64,000 bases of DNA. It comes from Medicago truncatula. Lineage: Eukaryota > Streptophyta > Magnoliopsida > Fabales > Fabaceae. This document shows, one piece after another, positions 25,760-36,704 of this stretch. How positions within the stretch are numbered: position 1 is the stretch's first letter; every line of letters starts with the position of its first letter. The DNA lies in assembly GCF_003473485.1 (NCBI RefSeq), contig NC_053048.1, positions 34,034,755 through 34,098,754 of the forward strand, in the 5' to 3' direction. The position numbers and the translations under genes are program-made. Under the pieces are notes generated by a model. That model had not been told where the DNA came from. It did no database searches and saw only the letters and a program-made list of their open reading frames with translations.

Positions 25760-26119
25760 GGGTTAATAGTCACTTTAATCCCTTAATGTATAATGAGTAG
25801 TTAAAATAGTTCTTTAATGTATTAAAATTTCAAAATAGTCTTAATTGTGCACTTCTTTAGTCAAAATGGTCACTGATGTTGAAATATTTCGTTAATATTA
25901 TCATATTAGTTTTTCAATATACTTACTTATTGTTATAGCAGTCCTTATAAATATTTACTCACTATCATTCAATCCCTATATGAAAATAGTTGTTGTGAGC
26001 ATTACGAGAATATTTTAACGTTGGAGACCATTTTGACTAACATAGTACACAATCAGAAACTATTTTAGAATTTTGATAGAATAAAGGACCATTGTAACTA
26101 ATCATTACACTATTAGCCC
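25760..26119. mobile_element. Mutator-like MITE (360 bp)
   Basis: The ends are inverted: GGGTTAATAGTCACTTTAAT on the left and, on the opposite strand, GGGCTAATAGTGTAATGATT on the right. Extended similarity includes ...AAATAGT...TTGTGCAC. A perfect 9-bp target duplication TTTATTATA flanks it (25751-25759 and 26120-26128). There is no reading frame inside. Confidence 0.85.
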
Positions 26120-26265
26120 TTTATTATATGCTAAATCTCAATTTTGGCTCCAAATATGAAATGGAAAATGTAAAAGCAAGCTGTTCACCATTTTTGGATT
26201 GAAGTTAAATAGTTATTTAGAGTATATTATGTAGTGAAATCTTATATTATTTTATTAAAGAAAAG

Positions 26266-26374
26266 CTAAATTAACCCCCTTAAATTGGTACCAGAGAGAA
26301 TTGAACCAGAAACCTTGAGGAGGAGCATACTCCCAGGCCTCAAACCGTACTAGGCCAACTCAAGTGGGTTTAAT
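26266..26374 (-). mobile_element. tRNA-derived SINE
   Basis: Read on the minus strand it starts AAACCCACTTGAGTTGGCC, with a box-A-like TTGGCCTAGTACGG. It continues through GAGTATGCTCCTCCTCAAGG to a box-B-like GGTTCAATTCTC and ends near GGGTTAATTTAGCTTTT. This is the layout of a legume SINE family. No clear target duplication was seen. It lies about 400 bp from the 3' end of the receptor kinase gene. Confidence 0.6.
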
Positions 26375-26777
26375 GAAATTTGATCCTCTTTTTTTTTATA
26401 GCTAATGATTGAATGAATAGTCCTTGTATAGTCAAATGAAATGTTCAATGTCATCTAGTGGGAATAATCCTTGTCCCATCAAGAAAAGAAACCATTTAAC
26501 CGTAAAATAACTTAAAATTCAGAAAATGCCAAATATGGTTAAGATATATCATTATATAAGCAGTCTAACTGGTGAAGAAAAATCCAGTAATACAACATGG
26601 GATAAACAAAAATAAGAACAAAGAAAAAAACAAAAACAAAGGATTCAACAACTTAAAAGGAACAAGAAGTTGAAAAAAGAAAATTGACTGAATATTCATT
26701 TGCATGTGTAATAACTTTTTAAACTGGATTCTACTTCACCAGGTACTTCCAATATGTGCTATTTGTTGTCTCAAAAT

Positions 26778-29700
26778 TCATTCTAATAATTCCTCTTGTC
26801 CTTCTGAAGGGCACTGAATTAACTCTAATATGTTGATCACCTCACTCATATCAGGCCTATTTGATGGCACTTGTGATGCACAAATCAATCCTAATTTTAT
26901 CACAGGAATTGCTTCTTCAGCTGCAAAATTACCTAAAAGTCTTTCATCAACACAATGCTCGACATTTCCTTCTTCTAATGATCCCCTCACCATGTCACAA
27001 AGAACCACCACATCATCCTCCATGTATTCCACAGGTCTTTTTCCTGTCACTATCTCCAAAATCAGGATCCCGAAACCGTACACGTCGCATTTCTCGGTTA
27101 TTTTAACTGTGCGGCAAGCAAACTCGGGTGCCATGTATCCTAGCGCACTTTGAATTTTGCTGCTTAACACACAATGGTCCAGCATTGGTAACAGCTTCAC
27201 CAAGCCGAAATCTCCTATCTTTGCCTCGCCGGAACAGTCGATAAGAACATTGGTTGATTTAAGATTATAGTGAATTATGTTTGTTTCGTGCAAATGTGAC
27301 AACCCTTTTGCCATGCCGAGAATAACCTTGAACCTTTGTCGCCATGATAAGACATTTTTGTTGTTAGCGTCGTGTAGTAGCTTATGCAAGCTCCCACTTG
27401 ATAGGTACTCGTAAATGAGGAGCTGCAATGATGAAGTCCAATAATAGCCTTCGAGTGCTACAAGATTCTGGTGCCGAATCTTCCCAAACCTTTTCACTTC
27501 CTTCTCGAATTCATCTTGGGACTTGATCAAACTTGAGACTGTAAGCTTTTTAATCGCAACAGCATGCCCGTCTCGAAGAAATGTGCGATAAACAACTCCA
27601 AATCCACCACGGCCTATTTCACTATCTTTATTAAGGAGATTGTGTGCGCCATCAGCAAAGTCTGCATCACCAGAAAACATGACAAGCTTGCCATAGTTTG
27701 GATCATTCGCCGGTGAGTTGCTATAGTCCTCACCACCGGAGAATGCAAATGGGACAGCAGAACGTTCCATTGCAGAACGCGCACGCATATTTAGGAAAGT
27801 GATAGCAACGACACCAACGGCAATTAAAGCAGCTGCACCAATAGCAACAAGAGCAGATATGCTGAGTATGATCTTGTGTCGATGATAATTTGACGGAACG
27901 CTGGAGTTGGGAGCAGAAGAATTGGGATTGAGGACAATAGGTTTCGGATGAACTGATGGACAGGAGTGGTTGACAACAGAACCGCACAGCAATGAGTTAC
28001 CGGTAACTGATGAGGAGGGGATGGTGTTGAAGAAACCACCGACCGGCAACTCACCTTGAAGGTGATTGTAGGATACATCAAACGATAAAAGATTGGAAAG
28101 ATTTGTCAGTTCCTTCGGCAAAGTTCCAGAGAGTTCATTCCATGACAAGTCTACATGCTGAAGATTGGTTAGGTTTGCAATGGCTCCAGGGATTGAACCA
28201 GTAAGCTTGTTGTGAGAGAGATCCCTGTATAATTCAAATGAAATGCACAAACAAAAAAATTATTAGAAAAATTGTTGACTCTTTAACTAGAAATGTTAAT
28301 TTTCCCAATTTTATTTAACATAAGCAAATTAAGAGAGCTTTAAGGCATGTTTGGACTTATTTGAACATATCTACTGTCATAAGTTGTTTTCAGTTTATTT
28401 TCATAAGCTCTCCAGGATAGTTTATGAAAACAGATTGTAGTTTATATGAAAACAGTTCTACTTTATTTTACTTTTGTAATAGAAATAGCTTATACATAAG
28501 CACTTAATTTAGTTGTTTGTCCAAACAGAACATTGATTTGTAAGCACATATCAGTAAGGTTAAGTTGTAAAGAACAAAACATGAAATAAGGACAAGTATG
28601 CTATGAAATTAGAGAACTTACAAAGATGTTAGAGCCGAGCACTTCGCGATTTGATCCGGAATTCTCCCACCAATGGAATTCTTCTGTAGCCTCAATTCAC
28701 CAAGTGAAATTGCACCTTCTAATTCAAAAGGAATGCTTCCATTAAGCTTGTTATCACTCAAATCAACAATGCACAAAGATTTGAGTTCGCCTATACCAAC
28801 AGGAACAGAACCAGAGAAATAGTTGGTAGACATATTCCAGATTTTCAAACTACTAAGACCACCAATATCAGATGGAATTTCACCAGAAAATGAATTTGAA
28901 GACAAATCCAAAACCTCAAGACCATGATAGTTACCATTCCTAAAAATCCATGAAGGAAGATAACCATTCAATTGATTGTTACTGATATCAAGAGCCAAAA
29001 GCTTAGTACAGTTCATCATCGAATCCGGCAAGTTTCCGGTTAACTGATTCCTTGAAAAATTCAATCTTTGCAGCATGTTAAGATTTCCTAATGACTTTGG
29101 AATCCAACCAGAAAATCTATTAGCAGAAAGATCAAGATTTTCTAGATCTTTCAACTCTCCAATCCAATCAGGAATGTTACCTGTGAATGAGTTTCCTTGC
29201 AAACTGAGAGAGTTACAAGAATTGAGTCTTTGCATTGATTGAGGAATTCCACCAGAGAGCAAATTACCACTCAAATCAAGTGATTTCAAAACAATGCAGC
29301 CACCAATATCCTGAGGAATTCTACCACTAAATCGGTTTTTCTTCAAACTCAACTCTCTCATATCATAAAGATTTTGAATCCCCTCAGGAATTTCTCCATC
29401 AAGCAAGTTATTTGAAACATCAAGTGACTGCAATCCCCTCAAAAACCACACCTCAGATGGCAATTTTCCATCAATTTGATTATAAGAAAAGTTAACATTT
29501 GCCAATGTGTTACAAGTGCCAAGAGAAACAGGAATGTTACCTGTAAGATTATTCTTAGCAAAGTTAACAGTTTTCAAAGATCCACATTGTTGAAAAAACC
29601 CTTCAGGAATTGTCCCTTTGAGATTGTTATCACTAAAGTCAACAACTTGTAAACTTCCAAGTTTAGGAAGATCAGGGTTTATGAAACCTGTGAAATTGTT

Positions 29701-30039
29701 ACCAGAAAGTGATAGAGTTTGAAGAAACTGCAATCTCAATAAGCCTCTATCAATGTGACCTGAAAGAGAGAATCCATCAAGTATAACAGAAGTGACTCTA
29801 TTGTTTGAAGAATCACATTTCACACCTTCCCAATTACAAGGAGTGTAATCATCTTCATTCCATGAAATGAGTTTGTGTTTAGGATCTTGTAAACCAGCTT
29901 TAAACACAATTAAGCCTAATATATCATCATTGAAAACAGGATCATCAACAGAAAACACTTGCAGCATAACAGAACCAAAAAATATCACAAACAACAAATA
30001 TATGCTGCTGAATTTCATCATCTTTGTAGAATGAAACAT
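26778..30039 (-). CDS. PXC2: LRR receptor-like kinase, PXC2/IRK type
   Basis: Two exons (30039-28622 and 28224-26778) join in frame to 954 aa, close to the length of Arabidopsis PXC2 (about 967). Order: signal peptide (about 1-30), LRRNT with DDYTPCNWEGVKC, about twenty leucine-rich repeats, a Cys pair after the LRRs (LLCGSVVNHSC) and HPKPIVLNPNSS. Then come a membrane span (about 591-617), a glycine loop GRGGFGVV (about 677), VAIKK with Lys698, and DFG at about 811. The catalytic loop reads HYNLKSTNV instead of HRDLK, so the catalytic Asp is Asn. Arabidopsis PXC2 shares this change, so the protein probably signals by binding, with weak or no kinase activity. The PXC family is linked to vascular development. 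The ATG at 30039 was chosen as the first; Met7 or Met8 is possible. The intron (28225-28621) contains a MITE. Confidence 0.93.
28340..28535. mobile_element. MITE in the receptor-kinase intron
   Basis: The left end reads GCATGTTTGGACTTATTTGA and the right end, on the other strand, GTTCTGTTTGGACAAACAAC, an imperfect inverted repeat. The interior repeats CATAAGCTCT/ATAAGCACTT motifs. Similar half-elements occur near 17750, 38800 and 44630. Borders are approximate. Confidence 0.45.
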
Positions 30040-30041
30040 GT

Positions 30042-30371
30042 CTAAGAACCAAAAGGGTAGTGTTTAAACTTCAAAAGGAGTGGTTTTTCTTCGTGAATTT
30101 CAACAGATTCATTTTTAGCAAGAACAATATCATTTGTTTGAATAGAGAATAAAGGGTTGGTAAGATATGAAACTATAAGTGGAAGTTTCTTCTCAGCACA
30201 AGACACAAAGTTTTGCAAGTATACAAAACTCAATGGATATAAACAAAAAGAGAAGAAAAGAAAAAAAGGATTAGACAAAAACCATGTGAAAACAAAGTAA
30301 AGTGAGTTGAGAAAAAAACACTTTTTTGCTTTTTCACTGTTGAGAGAATTTTGAAAATCACTTCTATTCAA
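30042..30371 (-). promoter_or_regulatory. possible upstream reading frame in the receptor-kinase leader
   Basis: A 109-codon frame on the same strand ends 2 nt before the PXC2-type start codon. If transcription starts upstream of it (a CT/GA repeat lies at 30643-30666), it could act as an upstream ORF and lower translation. The peptide (SLYFVFTWFLSNPFFLFFSF...) has no known domain, so chance cannot be excluded. Confidence 0.2.
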
Positions 30372-30642
30372 AGATGAATGAACATGTTCCCACTGAGAAG
30401 AAACTACAATGGAATTTTATACTAAAAAATCAAAGAGGGTATAGTAAAAAAATGTTTTTTTTTCCGATTTTTATTTTTTACTATTTTTTTCAGCTAGTGA
30501 AGTGAAAAGAACAAAGAAAAAAAAGGTTTTTTTTGTTGTTTAGATTTTGATTTCCAGTGAAAGCGGCGAAAGGGACGCATATAAAGAAAAAACAATTGTT
30601 GTTGGAAGTCTTGGAGGTTGAGAAGCCATTAATAGTGTGTGT

Positions 30643-30666
30643 AGAGAGAGAGAGAGAGAGAGAGAG
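30643..30666. repeat. (GA)n microsatellite upstream of the receptor kinase
   Basis: About twelve GA units appear on the plus strand, so CT on the coding strand of the receptor kinase, about 600 bp upstream of its start codon. CT/GA runs are common in plant leaders and core promoters. Confidence 0.85.
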
Positions 30667-31639
30667 AAAAGCATAAAATAATTGTGTTTTATTGAATGCT
30701 TCTTTTATGTCTTGTGGTTAGTGTCAGAGACAGAGAGAGTAAAGTGAAGCATTTAAAGCTTCTAACATCAAAGACAGAGAAAGAGTGTGTTTGTGTTTAT
30801 GTGCCATGTGTTTTTCTAACAGAGGAAGAGAAATTTCATTTTTTATTTTTGAGGTAGTATTGTTTTCTAGTCTTGTAGAGGTAGTAGGAGTATTAAATAT
30901 GATTATGATATTTATAGTGACATGTGGAATTTAAATATTGAAATTTAGGAGTAGTAGGATAGGAGTATATTGCATCATTAAAATTGAAATATTATAAATA
31001 GTGGTTTTCTTGGTGAAGATTTGTCTATTAGGTATGAGCTTGGGTTGAAATCTTGCTCTTATTTTTCTATAGAGAATTTTTTCTATTGTTTATGTATAAG
31101 TCGTATTTTTCTTTTAGATTTTTTAGGGAATCTTCTTTTTCCTCATCTTCATGAGTTTCTCTTCAATTTAATTTAACTAAACTTTAATTGATATGAAAAG
31201 AAATCAGAAGGCTACTCCTTTCTTTGTATATTTTTTATTCTTTAGGTTTTTGAACACAGATTAAAATTTATTAAATACTGTAGATAATATTGGTATAAAA
31301 TACTCTTAATTTAATCATATTTTTTTAGAAAATCATAATTATTTTATAAATTATCACTTTTAATATAAATAACATAGATAAATAAAGATATAGATAAACA
31401 TCTTCAAATCAATTATCAATCTTTACACCATTAGACATACATGTTTTTTTATTGAATACCAATGTAATTTTTATAATAACAAAAAAATATATCATCTCAC
31501 ATACATGTTTAATATCATGATGACTGTCATAATTTCTGTCATAATTTCTTGGGACAAACTATTTGTTATAGCAAACATGCATATTACTCTAGAGAAATGA
31601 AAATATCATTATCAAACCAAGTTGTAGAGCACAACTCAT

Positions 31640-31700
31640 GTGTAACATCCTCTTAAAAAAACTCATGTGTAACATCCTCTTGAAAAAAACTCATTTGTAA
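31640..31700 (+). repeat. short tandem repeat, about 29 bp x 2-3
   Basis: The unit ACTCATGTGTAACATCCTCT followed by an A-run is repeated two full times, and a third time in part (ACTCATTTGTAACAT). Copy B of the duplicated block has only two units at the same place, so the number changed after duplication. Confidence 0.7.
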
Positions 31701-31774
31701 CATAGCTATTCATAATCTGTTAAGACATTAATAACATCATATCATATATTTCATATCTACTTCAAAATATATAT

Positions 31775-32110
31775 TTTTTTAGGTAAATTAGGAGAGAGGA
31801 CACATCAAAGAGAAGCAACGACATCCTAACTAGGTTGGCACCTCAATAAGCTTTCATCCTATGCCGTCAATCTCAAATAACAGCCTCGGAGAAAAATAGA
31901 AAAACAACAAAAAACAGAAAAAGAGAGGAAAATTACAAAAGGGGACTAGGTCAAAACCCTCGGAGAAAAACAGAAAACCAACAAAAAAACAGACAAAAAA
32001 GAAAAAGAGCCAAAATAGCAACCTCCTACAAAAATCTAAACCGAGGTAAACCACACCGATCCGCAAAAATATCCTGCTGAAATTCTGATGGACTTCAAAA
32101 TATATAGATA
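31775..32110 (-). mobile_element. possible non-LTR retrotransposon 3' fragment
   Basis: This segment interrupts copy A of the duplicated block and has no counterpart in copy B. On the minus strand it contains GAGGTGCCAACCTAGTTAGG, wording I associate with the 3' ends of plant LINE elements, and two near-repeats of CCTCGGAGAAAAA. No reverse transcriptase sequence is present. The assignment is tentative. Confidence 0.3.
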
Positions 32111-32716
32111 TAATATAAACTTTTAATTCAACAACCAAATATTTCAAAATAGGTGTAGGGTAAAAAGTTATTGAATGGTCTAACACTAACTAAATGCTAC
32201 ACACACTTGAGTCTTTCATCTATAAAAGCATTTTTTTACAAGAGCATGTTTCTTTAATAAGATATTTTTTCATTCAGTCATTTAAAAATTGTTTCAAATT
32301 CTCTTAAGTAGAACTCAAATCCTAAAATTATGGAGGAATTCAGTCACTTAAAAATTCTTTCAAAGTCTCTTAAGTAGAACTCATACCCTAAAACTATCTA
32401 GATATATTTAATATGTTGGTATGAAAGTTCAAATTCATAGTTTCCTTCTTTTTTCACAATATGTGCATGAGTTTCATTGTTCGGCTTTTTGAAAGAAAAA
32501 ATAAATTGCTTAAGAAAAATAAGATGATTTATCAATGCCTTAACAGGCTTTTCAAAAAGCTCAATCCAGACTTATTTAAGTAAAAAGGTTTTTTTTTTTT
32601 AGGGAGTAAAAAGAATTTTTCTTTTTAAGTTTAAGTTTTACCTTATTACTAGACGAGTTGAGGTAAAATACACTCCATCATAACTTTTTCATTTCTTGAG
32701 GTAAATTACTTTTTTT

Positions 32717-33164
32717 GGTTTAAATGCTCTTTTGATCCCTTAACTATTTAATTGGTATCGTTTTGGTCCCTTCTGTTAGGTTTCCGTTAGGGTTTAAAAA
32801 AAAAGTTAGCTCCTGGACACGTGTCACCTTGTCATTGGCTCTGAGTTTTTTTTTTACAAAAAAAAAAATTATAAAAAAAATCCCAAAACCAATGACAAAG
32901 TGACACGTGTCACCTTTTCATTGGTTCTGGGAATTTTTTACAAAAAAATAAAATATATATATTAAAAAATATTTTTTTTGTAAAAAAAAACATAGCCAAT
33001 GACAAGGTGACACGTGTTCATACTTAACATTTTTTATTAAACTTAACAGAAGGGACCAAAACGAGACTAAAAAAAACTTAAAGTACTCAAACAATCTTTA
33101 TTTTAGTTAAGGGACCAAAGCAATACCAATTAAATACTTAAGGGATCAAAAGAGCATTTAAGCC
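32717..33164. mobile_element. Mutator-like MITE carrying three CACGTG motifs
   Basis: The inverted ends are GGTTTAAATGCTCTTTTGAT and, on the other strand, GGCTTAAATGCTCTTTTGAT, continuing as TCCCTTAA..TATTTAATTGGTAT on both sides. The flanks TACTTTTTT and TACTTTTTC match at 8 of 9 positions, consistent with an aged 9-bp target duplication. Inside, a unit with CCAATGACAAGGTGACACGTGT is repeated three times in both orientations, placing CACGTG at 32818, 32904 and 33011. Confidence 0.75.
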
Positions 33165-33270
33165 TACTTTTTCAAACGGTTTGTATTACTTTCATCCGTA
33201 ACTTCAGATAGCATCTCAAGGTATCATCACAACACTTTAGTCTTATTGTGAGATTAATTGATAACAGTCT

Positions 33271-33350
33271 TTGTAAATTTAGCTCAGTTGGTAAGGACAA
33301 TGTATAAAATATGTAAGGTCTGGGGTTTCTTCGGCCACCACCAAAAAAGA
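33271..33350 (+). mobile_element. tRNA-derived SINE copy
   Basis: It has the box-A-like segment TTAGCTCAGTTGGTAAGGAC and a degraded box B (GTCTGGGGTTTCTTCGGCC), then CACCACC and an A-rich tail. It belongs to the family of the 12790 copy. Box B has lost its GGTTCGAAYCC core, so the copy should be inactive. Confidence 0.6.
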
Positions 33351-33354
33351 TTAG

Positions 33355-33535
33355 AGTAGTAATATTTTAACAACCATTTTGGTACAACTTTGTTGTTCTC
33401 TCTTCTAATTGGTCAAAAATAATAGAGAGAGTGAGAAAAAAAAAAGGTAGAGAGAGAATAAAAACATAATGTAAGTATAAGAGAGAAAATTATACAAAAA
33501 TTGTACTAAAGTGATTGTACAAATATCATTTCTCA
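33355..33535. mobile_element. MITE next to the SINE
   Basis: The imperfect inverted ends are AATATTTTAACAACCATTTT then GGTACAAC on the left and, on the other strand, GATATTTGTACAATCACTTT then AGTACAAT on the right. The interior is rich in GAGAGA runs. A 16-bp repeat (AGATTAATTGATAACA near 33254, AGATTAATCGATAACA near 33538) encloses this element together with the SINE. Confidence 0.5.
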
Positions 33536-34745
33536 AAAGATTAATCGATAACAACACATTCCTATTTTTATATGGGTTGAGCTACGTCACGCTAGCAACT
33601 CTTTAAAAACGATATTATAGCACGGGTACAATAATTTCTTTTGTATGGGATACTACAAGAATTTATAATATTAATAATTACTATAACATATTATACTTTA
33701 AAAAAGAAAAGAAAAAAAAAATCCTATCTTATAAAAGGTCGCACCACTGCCTCACTGTATGTACCACAACACAGTACTTACTCAAAATTTAAAGTGTAGA
33801 TCAGAACACATTGATGCCTCGTGGGAAGAATTTATTGCCCATAGGTGACAAGGATATGTTTGTTTAAGGTCAAATGATGCCTCCACGTTGCTTGCTTCAA
33901 ATACCCTCAAACACCTTTTTTTCTCCTATGTTTATTCATCCTTTAATTTTATTTTATTTTGGACTTTATCCTTAAAATTATCAGAATTTGGCTACTTATT
34001 GAGAATAATATGAAGATTAATTCTTTTCAAAGCTAACATCTTCGGCTTGAGTGGTCGTTGACACTTGACAGGATAAAGGTGATGGACGTTGATCAGACAC
34101 CCCTTCAATAAAAGTGGGTTACCTTTAAACACTTTCACGATCAAGTAAATATGTGTCGAATATGCATGCTTTTCTAATTAGAAAAATGTGTCTCGACCAT
34201 GAGTTAGCCTTTTAGAAAAATGTGCTTTTCAAAAGTATGGATGGGTCATAAAAATAAACTCTAATATATATGCACAAATTTTAAGTTTTAATAAGCATTA
34301 GGTACAAAATTGACCATCAAAAAATTAAATTACATGCCTTAAAAATTCAAAATAATTATCTATACATTTTAAGTAACTTAAAAATGTGATACTAACACAT
34401 ACCGAAGTGGAGAAGAGAGTGTGGGTCACAAGGTAATTCTATTTAAATATCGAAGATATTTTAATAATTTTTCTTATAAAAAAATTTAAATTTTTTTTGT
34501 TGGGGTGGGTTGTGGCCCACCCTGGCCCAAGAGCAGCTCCACCACTGTTTGTAGTGGTGAGATTAGGGATTTGGTCGAGACAATTGTCTCTAGGCCGAAT
34601 TTATTCTATGGTCCTTGTAGGAGTTAGTAACTTGGAGTGAACTAATTCTTTGATGGAGTAGATCTTGACCTAGTCTAAAAGAGTTTTCCCTCAAGCCTTT
34701 AGTTAACGGAGTTAGACGATTGTTTGTGTTCAACATTTTCTTTGC

Positions 34746-36435
34746 TAAGGGGTGCTGACAGGACATCACAGTATTCATCCAATATATTGTCCAATTAATC
34801 TTTTTGAAATGTTCCATGTTAACAATTGATGGTGAATTCAGCTTTGACCCCGAAAAACTGAAGTCTCATGTAACCCTTCTTGAAGAGGATAAAGGAAAAC
34901 TCATGATTAAGATACAGGAGTTGTGAAATGACTAGCTAGAGAAATAGTCAAAAAGGATTGGGAGAGGAGATTAAGTTCATAGATAAGGATCGGGCGGAGT
35001 TCGCCACATTGTAGTCTGGGATGGATTATTGGATGGTTGAGAGAAGGTATGGTGCAAGGCCTTCAGGGACACATGGTCAGACTCCTTCAAGAATATCGTT
35101 AATCAGATCAAGCACTTCAACCCTGAGGTCGTCTTGGAGCTGGGTGAGTTGGACTGTTATAAAAATATCAAAAGTGGTAAGCTTGTTGGCAAGGATGTTG
35201 TATGACTTTCCTTTATTCCTAGCATTCTCGACTAGAGCGGTTTAGAACCCAAAAAATTGGCAAGATATTCTTCTTCCCACATAAAATAAAGTCTCTTCCA
35301 CTAGAGATTCCAACACCAAACCAAACCCACCAATTCCCCTCAAATTTGTGACTATACATTTTAGGATTAAATAAGTTTTTCATTCTTAAAAATATAGTGA
35401 ATTTTGAATTTTAGTCCCTAATTAAAAAATAAAAAAGACAACCCTAACAAGCATTTTTTTGTCCTTTTGCACACTTGTGACATTGTGGTTGGCCAACGTC
35501 ACATGACATTGGCACCTCAATGTCACCAAATTACTACCGCCATGTGTACACCATATAACTGACCTACTTCACGGCTAACTTAAATTTCTTCACCCAATAC
35601 CCATAGTAAATTTAAACATGCAGCAAGCTAGTTATTTTAGGTTACTGGTTAGAACCTATATTAGATCACATAAGATGTTTAGATCGGTGAAACATATTTG
35701 TCAAACATGCACTACACAAGTAGCCATAGGCATCATAATCATACCACTTAAGGAAAAATTGAATCCACATGAAGTCATTTTCTTTTAGGTCATTTAATTT
35801 GTTTTCTAATGCTTATTTTCAAGCTTCAAAGTTCAAACACCAACTATGTTTTCATTTATGGGGTCCAAGCTGGTTCCTCTCTTTTTTCTTCAGTTAGTCC
35901 TTTGCTTTGAATTGACTTTGTTTGCCCAATGTTGTCTAATAAATTGACTCCTTTAACTATTTGCCTTAGAAGGCAAGAAAGTACAAGACTAATGAACTGT
36001 CACGTTTTGCTGTTTTCACACACCCTTTAGCTTCCTTGTTTATTGTCATCGTGTTTGTTGATTGTTGATTAAAAACACCACCAAAGTCACATAATCACGT
36101 TCACATGGTTGTGATTTTAAAATTGTTTGACTTTTGAATTTTGTTTATTTGGAAATGATTTCGTTAAGTGTTTTTATTGGTTAACGAAATAAAAAAAGTG
36201 AACCCTCTTATACTCTTTAGTTTTATTGGAGATATATGATTATGTACTAAGTATTAGCAAGATTGGTAAGTAGTAAGTGATGCTTATATATAGATATAAT
36301 CACCTTTTTACTCATTTTACAATATCCTACCTTGATTAATACAAAGAGTTTGCATATTTCATTAACCAAACTTTTCTCCGTTTTCTTTTGCATCTTTTTT
36401 CCTAATCTGGATTCTTATCTGCCATCGATGCCATG
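34746..36435. other. gene-free stretch with a possible retroelement fragment
   Basis: Around 35060-35205 one plus-strand frame reads AFRDTWSDSFKNIVNQIKHF then NPEVVLELGELDCYKNI, which resembles the gag-like or unknown proteins often found in plant retroelements; it is short and isolated. Around 35385-35530 there is one end of a MITE without its partner. The remainder to 36435 is AT-rich with no recognised feature. Confidence 0.35.
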
Positions 36436-36627
36436 GGTTGAGATCCTCTCCATTTATAAAAATAAATGGAGATTGTTATTATGAAAGAGATAGACACAAA
36501 AAATAAGCGGTGTGTCCTATCATTAAATGAGTTCTACCACTATTAATTATTTTCAAGATTTTTTGTGTCTATATCTTTCCAAATCGAATAAATGAAGAAG
36601 AGATTAAATGGAGAGGATCTTAACTCC
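36436..36627. mobile_element. small MITE, probably Mutator-like
   Basis: The inverted ends are GGTTGAGATCCTCTCCATTTA and, on the other strand, GGAGTTAAGATCCTCTCCAT. The flanks GATGCCATG (36427-36435) and GGTGCCATG (36628-36636) match at 8 of 9 positions. The interior has a secondary inverted pair (AGATAGACACAAAAAAT / GATTTTTTGTGTCTATAT). Confidence 0.65.
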
Positions 36628-36704
36628 GGTGCCATGTTGATGTCAAAAGTAAAGTACAACCAAATTAGATGGCGGCAGCAAAATTTCCACTACTTAATAG
36701 TTAA

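Larger units (their letters stand above)
30900..35612 (+). repeat. duplicated block, copy A
   Basis: Four diverged segments here recur on the same strand in copy B (38890-41866). They are 30905-31700 with 39183-40255, 32152-32410 with 38892-39195, 33777-34745 with 40261-41247, and 35540-35612 with 41793-41866. Landmarks shared by both copies include GTAGATCAGAACACATTGAT, CCTCGTGGGAAGAATTTATT, CTACACACACTTGAGTCTTT and GCAAACATGCATATTACTCT. The order differs: the 32.15-kb segment lies before, not after, the 30.9-kb segment in copy B. Each copy has private insertions. No gene was found inside, although the block starts in the upstream region of the receptor kinase gene. Confidence 0.8.

Noticed and set aside
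26830..28081. Frames overlapping the receptor kinase on both strands
   Set aside because: They are out-of-frame or antisense readings of the kinase and LRR coding sequence.
34590..34817. 75-codon minus-strand frame in copy A
   Set aside because: The matching region of copy B (41080-41247) breaks the frame by indels, so it is not under protein selection.
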